NCBI GenBank assembly: GCA_913058025.1
Contig: CAJXPN010000374.1
Span: forward strand, 1 to 5,405
Direction: 5' to 3'
From: an uncultured Myxococcales bacterium
GTDB lineage: Bacteria > Myxococcota_A > Bradymonadia > Bradymonadales > Bradymonadaceae
Length of the DNA stretch: 5,405 bases
Made by a program: the position numbers and the translations under genes. This document shows, in pieces, positions 1 through 5,405 of the stretch (its first letter is position 1; each line of letters opens with the position of its first letter). The notes beneath the pieces are model-generated. The model saw only the letters and a list, made by a program, of their open reading frames with translations. It had not been told where the DNA came from and did not search any database.

Positions 1-50
1 GATCTACACAGAGTAGATCGTCGGCAGCGTCAGATGTGTATAAGAGACAG
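1..50 (+). other. Illumina Nextera i5 adapter and Tn5 mosaic end (contamination)
   Basis: This is not genomic sequence. Bases 1-9 (GATCTACAC) are the end of the P5 flow-cell adapter. Bases 10-17 (AGAGTAGA) are an 8-base i5 index, which I remember as the S504/N504 index. Bases 18-31 (TCGTCGGCAGCGTC) are the Nextera Read 1 linker, and bases 32-50 (AGATGTGTATAAGAGACAG) are the 19-bp Tn5 mosaic end. The parts occur in the exact order and spacing of a Nextera library molecule, and the insert begins at base 51. Open frames that cross it give artefact peptides: the minus-strand gene next to it gains a false tail SYTHLTLPTIYSV, and a plus-strand frame begins MCIRDR. Both should be trimmed. Confidence 0.98.
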
Positions 51-411
51 ACTCGGAGTTGTTGCCGAAGTCGGCGATGAAGAGGCAGTCGCTGGCGCCG
101 CAGGGGCCTCGGGTGATGTCCTCCCAGTCGCGGGCGGTGGCGCCGGCGACGTCCCAGACGCCCAGGTTCGCGCCGTCTGCGCCGACGGCGTAGAGACGGG
201 GCTCGTCGCCGGAGTCGTTGTGCGACCAGAGCGCGTCGTCGCCGGTCCAGGCGCGCGCGAGCCCGCTGGCCTCGTCGAGGTCGAGCAGCTCGAGTCGTCC
301 GCGCTCCTCGCCGGCGCCCCAGCTGGAGCACTCGGCGTCGGCGTCGGTCGTGTACGCGAGCGACGCCGCGAGCGCGCACGCGCTGGCGGTGATGAGCCTC
401 GTGTTCTTCAT
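51..411 (-). CDS. Secreted propeller-like protein, N-terminal 120 residues only
   Basis: Partial gene: the start is present, but the 3' end is lost at the adapter junction, so only residues 1-120 are genuine. Residues 1-26 form a classical signal peptide: basic MKNTR start, Ala/Leu-rich core, and a likely signal peptidase I cleavage after ADA (residue 26). The mature part contains EASGLARAW (47-55), LWSHNDSGDEPRLYAVG (61-77), ARDWEDITRGP (93-103) and CLFIADFGNN (109-118). From memory, the pattern ASGL...LWxHNDSG...DWEDI...DxGxN marks a family of secreted proteins that are usually left uncharacterised and have repeats resembling a beta-propeller; I cannot name a function. Cys104 and Cys109 could form a disulfide after export. 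The ATG lies 11 bp after the MoxR stop, with GAGG at 424-421 overlapping that stop region, so translation is probably coupled to the MoxR gene. Confidence 0.82.
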
Positions 412-422
412 GGGGGGCGACC

Positions 423-1415
<993 letters not shown>

Positions 1416-1491
1416 ATTCTCGCCACACGCGGCTCGCCGCGCCTTATCTCAAGAGGATGTGAACCAGGACATTTTCATCGAACCGCGACGG

Positions 1492-3000
1492 TCAGGCGGG
1501 GTCGCCGGGAGCGAGTAGATCGAGCGGGTGCGCGTCGAGCGCGCCCGCGTCGAAGGTCGCGTCGACGTGGAGCCGCGCCTGCGGGTAGGTGCAGTAGAGG
1601 CCCGCGGACGCGGCGGCCGGGCGGTGGTTCCCGGACTTCTTGACGCCCCCGAAGGGGAGCCTGCTCGAGGCGCCGACGGTCGAGCGGTTCAGGTTGAGGA
1701 TGCCACACTCGAGCTCGTAACCCAGCGACTCGAAGCGCTCGGTGCTCGAGGTGAACACGCTCATGGCCAGGCCGTATTCGGTGGCGTTGGCGACGCGGGC
1801 GGCCTCGTCGTCGGAGTCGACGGCGTAGACGATGACGTCGGGGCCGAAGACCTCCAGCGACTGATGGGAGCCGGCCGGGTCGACCTCGTCGCAGCGCCAG
1901 ACGGCGGGGGTCACGAAGTAGCCCTGGTCGCCAAGCGTGGGGTGGGCGCCGCCGCGGAGCGCGGGCGTGAGCGCGCCGCCCTCGTCGTCGGCCATGGCCG
2001 CCTTGACCTTGGCGAAGGCCGAGCGCGTGGCGAGCGGGCCCATGAAGGGCTGGTCGTCACCCAGCGGGTCGCCCACGGTCACGCGGCGGGCGACGTCGAC
2101 GAGGCGCTCGGTGAGCGCGTCGGCGAGCTCGCGGCGCGCGATGACCCGGCTCGTGGCGCTGCAGCGCTGGCCGGTGGTCAGGAACGCGGCCTGGACGATC
2201 TCGTAGGTCGCGCGGTCGAGGTCGGCGTCCTCGAGGACGACGCAGGTGTTCTTGCCGCCCATCTCGAGCGCGAGCAGCTTCCAATGCTGCTCGAGCGTGG
2301 CGCGCTTGATGGCCAGCCCGACGTCGTAGGATCCGGTGAAGAGCACGCCCGCGACGCCCGGGTGCGCGGCGAGCTTCGCGCCCGCGGCGCCTGCGCCCTG
2401 GACGACGTTGAGCACGCCGGGCGGGAGCCCGGCGGCCTCGGCGGCCTCGGCGTAGAGCTTCATGCATCCGGGCGCGGCCTCCGACGGCTTGATGACGACG
2501 GTGTTGCCGGTCAGCAGCGCCGGCGCGACGTGGCCGTTGGGGAGGTGGAGCGGGAAGTTGAACGGCCCGAGCACGGCGAGCACGCCGAGCGGGCGGTGGC
2601 GCACCTCGCCGTCGAGGCCCTGGGGGCGAGACGTCGCGGTGTAGTCGGCGCCCTCACCGGACATGATCGCGATCTTGGCGGAGAGCGCGCCGGCCTCGCC
2701 GCGGGCCTCCCAGAGCGGCTTGCCGACCTCGAGGGCGATGGTGCGCGCGATCTGCTCCTTGCGCGCCGCCAGCTCGGCTCCGAAGACGGCGAGCGCGGCC
2801 TTGCGCGCCTCGAAGCCGAGGCGATCCCAGGCGGGCTGCGCGCGGCGCGCGGCGTCGACGGCCTCGTCGACGTGCGCCAGCGATGTCGCGCAACGGAAGA
2901 CCTCCTCGGAGGCGCGCGCGGGGTTCTCACGTGAGAGCTCGTGATCGGGGTCCTCGGGCGAACGCCACGCCCCCGCGATGTAATCTGCGACCTGCAACAT
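1492..3000 (-). CDS. astD: N-succinylglutamate 5-semialdehyde dehydrogenase (AstD-like)
   Basis: A complete NAD(P)-dependent aldehyde dehydrogenase of 502 residues; E. coli AstD has about 490. AstD oxidises N-succinylglutamate semialdehyde to N-succinylglutamate, the fourth step of the arginine succinyltransferase pathway, in the cytoplasm. Superfamily motifs, numbered from the ATG, are GPFNFPLHLPNGH (145-157, catalytic Asn148), VVIKPSE (168-174, cofactor-binding Lys171), LFTGS (220-224), ALEMGGKN (244-251, general base Glu246), GQRCSA (277-282, nucleophile Cys280), EVFGP (383-387) and LPFGGVKKSGNHRP (448-461). The C-terminal SGNHRPAAASAGLYCTYP closely resembles the SGNHRPSAWYAADYCAWP of E. 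coli AstD and separates it from general ALDHs. I chose ATG 3000 because GAGGAG lies just upstream; an in-frame GTG at 3021 would add seven residues but would begin inside a hairpin. No other ast gene is in the window, so the substrate is inferred from motifs only. Confidence 0.85.
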   Translation of the reverse strand: MLQVADYIAGAWRSPEDPDHELSRENPARASEEVFRCATSLAHVDEAVDAARRAQPAWDRLGFEARKAALAVFGAELAARKEQIARTIALEVGKPLWEARGEAGALSAKIAIMSGEGADYTATSRPQGLDGEVRHRPLGVLAVLGPFNFPLHLPNGHVAPALLTGNTVVIKPSEAAPGCMKLYAEAAEAAGLPPGVLNVVQGAGAAGAKLAAHPGVAGVLFTGSYDVGLAIKRATLEQHWKLLALEMGGKNTCVVLEDADLDRATYEIVQAAFLTTGQRCSATSRVIARRELADALTERLVDVARRVTVGDPLGDDQPFMGPLATRSAFAKVKAAMADDEGGALTPALRGGAHPTLGDQGYFVTPAVWRCDEVDPAGSHQSLEVFGPDVIVYAVDSDDEAARVANATEYGLAMSVFTSSTERFESLGYELECGILNLNRSTVGASSRLPFGGVKKSGNHRPAAASAGLYCTYPQARLHVDATFDAGALDAHPLDLLAPGDPA

Positions 3001-3003
3001 GGG

Positions 3004-3009
3004 CTCCTC
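3004..3009 (-). promoter_or_regulatory. Ribosome binding site that fixes the dehydrogenase start
   Basis: GAGGAG on the minus strand, with its GAGG core 5 nt before the ATG at 3000. This is the strongest Shine-Dalgarno sequence in the window and argues against the alternative GTG at 3021, which has only the GC-rich hairpin upstream of it. Confidence 0.7.
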
Positions 3010-3014
3010 ACGTT

Positions 3015-3040
3015 CCGACACGCGGCCCGTGTCGGGCCGC
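3015..3040 (-). repeat. Two overlapping, mutually exclusive hairpins before the dehydrogenase gene
   Basis: Two perfect inverted repeats overlap in the 80-bp gap. Hairpin A pairs CCGACACG (3015-3022) with CGTGTCGG (3028-3035) around a 5-nt loop. Hairpin B pairs GCGGCCCG (3022-3029) with CGGGCCGC (3033-3040) around a 3-nt loop. They share bases and cannot form together. B is all G-C and should be the more stable. Hairpin A ends 5 nt before the GAGGAG ribosome site. There is no T-run after either, so a standard intrinsic terminator is not supported. The pair could act as a leaky terminator for the upstream gene, an mRNA processing or stability element, or a translational control; chance pairing in GC-rich DNA is also possible. 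Confidence 0.5.
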
Positions 3041-3080
3041 AGGCCAAACTAACGCACCGTGGCAGGATCTCAAGTGGTGA

Positions 3081-3956
3081 TCAGCGGCTGCGGGTCATGC
3101 TCAGCATCACGCGCGTGGGCTCGCCGTCGCGCACCCGGACCACGCGCCGGAGCGTGCTCCACCCGGACTTGCTCACCTCCACGACGTGCTCGCCGGGCCG
3201 GAGGACGAGCTCGTAAGGCGTCACCCCGACGAAGTCGCCGCCGACGCGCACGGACGCCCCGGCCGGAGAGGTCTCGAACGTGTAGCGCGCGCCGACGCTG
3301 CCGCTGTCCGAGAACATCTCGCCGAGCTTGCGCCGCGTGTCGCCGGCGCGCCGCTGGGTCGAGAGCTTGAGGCGCTTGGGTCCTTTGAGCTTCGTCTTCT
3401 TCTCTCTGCGCGTGTCCTCGAAGAGCGGCGTCGGCGGGCGAGACGGGCCGCCACGGCGCGAGTCGCCCGAGAGGTCGAGGCGCTCGGGGCGCAGCCCGGA
3501 GTCGCCGCGCTTCGAGTCCGCCGACGCGCGCGGCGTCCGCTCGACGAGCTCGAGGCGAGCGACCTCACGGTGCGCCAGGACACGCTCGCCGCGGTCGGCG
3601 CGCGCGCTGTGCGCGCGGACCTCGAGCTGCTCCTCGTAAGCGCGCGCGAACTCGAGCGCGCGCTCGGTGTCTCCAAGAGCCTCGTAGCTCTTGGACATGT
3701 AGTGGAAGAGCTCGGCCTCCACGCACATCTTCGTGGCGCGGTGGAGCTTGATGAGGGCGGTGTCGTGGTCGCGGTCGATCTGGGCGATGCGGGCCTCGCC
3801 GTAGAGCGTGTTGAAGCGCTTGTGCGACGACACGGACATCTCGCAGCGTGGGAACGAGGCGTCACGCTCGGGCGCGTCCTGCTGCGCGGAGGCGACCGCC
3901 GGGATACACACCGCGCCGCACATCACCGTGGCGAACCAGAACCTCGAGATGCCCAT
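3081..3956 (-). CDS. Secreted protein with TPR-like repeats and a C-terminal PEGA domain
   Basis: A 291-residue protein predicted to act outside the cytoplasm. Residues 1-24 are a signal peptide (MGISRF start, hydrophobic core, cleavage after ASA). Residues 45-115 are helical and TPR-like: GEARIAQIDRDHDTALIKLHRATK and YEALGDTERALEFARAYEEQ show the small/large residue spacing of tetratricopeptide repeats, which usually bind proteins. Cys38 and Cys78 could pair. Residues from about 116 to 222 form a charged, Arg/Lys-rich, probably disordered linker, including RREKKTKLKGPKRLKL. Residues 223-291 are a PEGA domain, a small beta domain found on surface or periplasmic proteins: SPAGASVRVGGDFVG, TPYELVLRPGEHVVEVSKSGW, then a closing strand. 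This TPR + PEGA arrangement is, from memory, common in Myxococcota. I chose ATG 3956, which has GGAG 7 nt upstream; an in-frame GTG at 3977 would add seven residues. The specific role is unknown. Confidence 0.87.
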   Translation of the reverse strand: MGISRFWFATVMCGAVCIPAVASAQQDAPERDASFPRCEMSVSSHKRFNTLYGEARIAQIDRDHDTALIKLHRATKMCVEAELFHYMSKSYEALGDTERALEFARAYEEQLEVRAHSARADRGERVLAHREVARLELVERTPRASADSKRGDSGLRPERLDLSGDSRRGGPSRPPTPLFEDTRREKKTKLKGPKRLKLSTQRRAGDTRRKLGEMFSDSGSVGARYTFETSPAGASVRVGGDFVGVTPYELVLRPGEHVVEVSKSGWSTLRRVVRVRDGEPTRVMLSMTRSR

Positions 3957-3963
3957 CCAATAG

Positions 3964-3967
3964 CTCC
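3964..3967 (-). promoter_or_regulatory. Ribosome binding site of the TPR/PEGA gene
   Basis: GGAG on the minus strand, 7 nt before the ATG at 3956. It supports that ATG over the GTG at 3977, which has no purine-rich site at the right distance. Confidence 0.5.
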
Positions 3968-3982
3968 GTGGGGTCACGTCAC

Positions 3983-4038
3983 GTGTTCACAACGAACGCG
4001 TCAGTGTACACAATCATAGCGCGCCTGATCGTGTGCAC
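3983..4038. repeat. Three GTGTNCAC motifs in the divergent intergenic region
   Basis: An 8-bp motif occurs three times: GTGTTCAC (3983-3990), GTGTACAC (4004-4011, a perfect palindrome) and GTGTGCAC (4031-4038). Starts are 21 and 27 bp apart. The first two continue identically as CACAA and the third continues as CACCAA. The dyad GTGT-N-CAC and the helical-turn spacing of the first pair look like binding sites for a dimeric regulator. They overlap the candidate promoter boxes of both divergent genes. I cannot assign a regulator family. Chance cannot be excluded without a genome-wide count. Confidence 0.45.
3986..4014 (+). promoter_or_regulatory. Candidate sigma-70-type promoter of the hydrolase gene
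   Basis: TTCACA (3986-3991, five of six matches to TTGACA) and CACAAT (4009-4014, four of six to TATAAT) are separated by 17 bp. Transcription would start near 4021 and give a leader of about 65 nt before the ATG at 4086. The boxes overlap the first two GTGTNCAC motifs. Short matches in one reading only; moderate to low confidence. Confidence 0.35.
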
Positions 4039-4041
4039 CAA
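4013..4041 (-). promoter_or_regulatory. Candidate sigma-70-type promoter of the minus-strand gene group
   Basis: On the minus strand TTGGTG (4041-4036, three of six matches) and TATGAT (4018-4013, five of six) are separated by 17 bp. Transcription would start near 4006 and leave a leader of about 50 nt before the ATG at 3956. Its -35 box overlaps the third GTGTNCAC motif, and its -10 box lies against the second. It would serve the TPR/PEGA gene and perhaps everything downstream. Confidence 0.4.
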
Positions 4042-4085
4042 CGCCATCTGCCCGACATGCATGGAAAAGCCTCACGCCTCTCACC

Positions 4086-5405
4086 ATGAGCCCTCCGACG
4101 ATGAGACCCAGGAACCTCCCACTGCTCCTCGGCGCGCTCGGCGCGCTCGCGTGCGGCGAGGTCGACCGCGGCGCGCGTTACCCCGGCCCCGTGGCGGCCT
4201 GTGAGGTCGCCCGCGGGTCGGACCAGGCCCCGCTGGAGGAGCTCGAGGACGGCGTCGCCCACGCCAGGCTCGGCCTGTTCTTCAAGCACGGCCCCTACCC
4301 GACGTGGAACACGGCGCCGGCCCAGGCGTGCGCGTCGAACCCGGTGACCTCGGGCGAGCTGGCGCCGGGGAAGGAGCTGTACGTGACGTACCCGGCGCGC
4401 TCGAGCCCGACCTGGACGGGCGAGGCCGCCGCGGCCGACGGCCCCTTCCCCGTCGTGGTCTTCTCGCACGCCAACAACGACACGACGTGCTCGATCTTCG
4501 AGCGCTACTACGGGCTCCAGGACCACTGGGCGAGCTGGGGCGTGGTGGTGCTGAGCGTCGACGACACCGACCTGAACTGCCAGCGCGGCACGCGCCAGAA
4601 CATCGCCGACAGGCGCGACGCGATGCTCGCCGCGCTCGACGAGGCCGCCCTCCTGAACGCCGACCCCGACTCCGAGCTCTTCGGGCGGCTGGATCTCGAG
4701 CGCGTGGTCTTCGCCGGGCACAGCCGCGGCGGCGGCGCCGCGATGACGGGCGCGCTCACGAGGCCCCAGGTCGTCGACGGCGTCATCGCGCTCCAGAGCA
4801 TCGACCTGACCAGCTACGGCTTCGGCTCGCCCGACATCGCGATGCCCGCCCTCGGGTTCACCGCCAGCGAGGACCGGGACCTCGAGTACCCTTACGTGGA
4901 GGTCACCGAGGAGCTGTTCGCGGGGCCGTACACGTGGGTCACGATCCACGGCGGCGTCCACGCGTACACGACCTCGGACGTGAGCAAGGAGTCCGACGAG
5001 GTCCCCCGCGTCACGCGCCGCCAGCAGCTCGACGTCACCCAGCACTACAGCACGGCGTTCCTGGCGGACGTGGTCGGCGTCGCGGACGGCTCGATGCGCC
5101 CGCCCTACGCCCCCCGGCGCCAGCCCGACACGCTCTCGTCCCACGCCGGCGCAGCGCTCATGGGCCGCCGCGTGGCCGACGGCGTCGCCTCGGCGCGCTG
5201 GCGCGGCCGGGCCGAGGACGCCCTGCTCATCGACGACTTCGACGCGGTCGGCCCCGGCGCCCAGAGCCTGCTCGGGCTCGACTACGTCACGACCGGCGGC
5301 CTCCAGACCGAGAACGCGCACACGTACGGCAGGGGCTCCGGGCCGTACGCGAAGGCGCGCTCCAGGCTCATCGACGCGCGCGAGGGCGGCGGCGCGTGGA
5401 GCGCG
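4086..5405 (+). CDS. Secreted lipoprotein alpha/beta hydrolase, 3' end outside window
   Basis: An open frame of 440 codons runs without a stop to the window edge. The N-terminus (MRPRNLPLLLGALGALAC) is a lipoprotein signal with lipobox LALAC-type ending at Cys23, so the mature protein should be lipid-anchored in the envelope. The catalytic core has PFPVVVFSHANND (120-132, strand and oxyanion loop), the nucleophile elbow AGHSRGGG (210-217, Ser213), a probable acid in TASEDRD (259-265, Asp263 or Asp265) and the histidine in HGGVHAYT (288-295, probably His292). This layout resembles the dienelactone hydrolase, chlorophyllase and cutinase-like groups; ester hydrolysis is likely, but the substrate is unknown. 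From about residue 390, after the fold, a further segment starts LLIDDFDAVGPG and may be a separate beta-rich domain. Start choice is uncertain: ATG 4086 or ATG 4101, neither with a good ribosome site. It is transcribed away from the TPR/PEGA gene. Confidence 0.88.
   Translation, partial: MSPPTMRPRNLPLLLGALGALACGEVDRGARYPGPVAACEVARGSDQAPLEELEDGVAHARLGLFFKHGPYPTWNTAPAQACASNPVTSGELAPGKELYVTYPARSSPTWTGEAAAADGPFPVVVFSHANNDTTCSIFERYYGLQDHWASWGVVVLSVDDTDLNCQRGTRQNIADRRDAMLAALDEAALLNADPDSELFGRLDLERVVFAGHSRGGGAAMTGALTRPQVVDGVIALQSIDLTSYGFGSPDIAMPALGFTASEDRDLEYPYVEVTEELFAGPYTWVTIHGGVHAYTTSDVSKESDEVPRVTRRQQLDVTQHYSTAFLADVVGVADGSMRPPYAPRRQPDTLSSHAGAALMGRRVADGVASARWRGRAEDALLIDDFDAVGPGAQSLLGLDYVTTGGLQTENAHTYGRGSGPYAKARSRLIDAREGGGAWSA

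Noticed and set aside
32..50. End of a Tn5-type transposon or insertion sequence
   Set aside because: The 19-bp mosaic end is preceded by the Read 1 linker, an index and the P5 tail, which are library parts and not transposon DNA.
1428..1441. Hairpin CGCGG-CTCG-CCGCG upstream of the MoxR gene
   Set aside because: A 5-bp stem of G and C is expected often by chance in this composition, and it has no T-run or other supporting signal.
1416..1491. Separate promoter for the MoxR gene in the 76-bp gap
   Set aside because: The gap is locally AT-richer and has a GATAAG (1448-1443), but no acceptable -35 box lies at the right distance.
1528..2934. Plus-strand open frame of 468 codons
   Set aside because: It lies fully opposite the AstD-like gene, which has all the expected catalytic motifs. 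The predicted product is low-complexity (Arg, Gly, Ala, Val, Glu), as expected for the complement of GC-biased codons.
3022..3040. Intrinsic terminator of the TPR/PEGA gene
   Set aside because: The GC-rich hairpin is perfect, but no T-run follows on the minus strand, so I list it only as a structural repeat.
3186..4019. Plus-strand open frame of 277 codons
   Set aside because: It is antisense to the TPR/PEGA gene and compositionally a shadow, with no signal or domain.
4014..5321. Minus-strand open frame of 435 codons
   Set aside because: It is antisense to the lipoprotein hydrolase. The plus-strand frame has a lipobox, a GHSRGG elbow and a histidine motif, while this one is an Arg/Val/Ala/Gly-rich sequence without domains.

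Overview
The window is high-GC DNA (visibly about 70 %, with G or C in almost every third codon position). It holds parts or all of five protein genes plus a piece of sequencing adapter. No taxonomic marker is present. The GC content, a secreted TPR/PEGA protein, a MoxR ATPase, an AstD-like dehydrogenase and a large lipoprotein hydrolase together suggest a Myxococcota-type (Deltaproteobacteria-like) bacterium; this is inference. The first 50 bases are not biological. They match the end of the Illumina/Nextera i5 adapter and the Tn5 mosaic end, so genomic sequence starts at base 51 and this is an untrimmed contig end, probably from a draft or metagenome assembly.

Layout. Bases 1-50 are adapter. 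Bases 51-3956 hold four genes, all on the minus strand. In transcription order they are a secreted TPR + PEGA-domain protein (3956-3081), an AstD-like N-succinylglutamate-semialdehyde dehydrogenase (3000-1492), a MoxR-family AAA+ ATPase (1415-423) and the N-terminal 120 residues of a secreted, propeller-like protein (411-51, cut off by the adapter). Gaps are 80, 76 and 11 bp, so the last two genes are probably co-transcribed and translationally coupled, and all four may form one unit. Bases 3957-4085 are a divergent intergenic region with plausible back-to-back promoters and three copies of an 8-bp GTGTNCAC motif. From 4086 to the window end, on the plus strand, is a secreted lipoprotein of the alpha/beta-hydrolase fold with an extra C-terminal region; its 3' end lies outside the window.

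How the genes might work together. The dehydrogenase is a soluble enzyme that would act in arginine or ornithine catabolism through succinylated intermediates. The other four products are typical of envelope biology or of chaperone-like remodelling. I see no shared pathway. The MoxR gene lacks the DUF58/von Willebrand partner that usually follows it, and its coupled partner is instead a secreted protein of unclear function. I found no tRNA, rRNA, CRISPR array, insertion sequence, phage gene or recognisable defence system, and nothing that supports a wholly new multi-gene system. The most informative observations are the adapter contamination, the repeated operator-like motif between the divergent genes, and the unusual MoxR neighbour.
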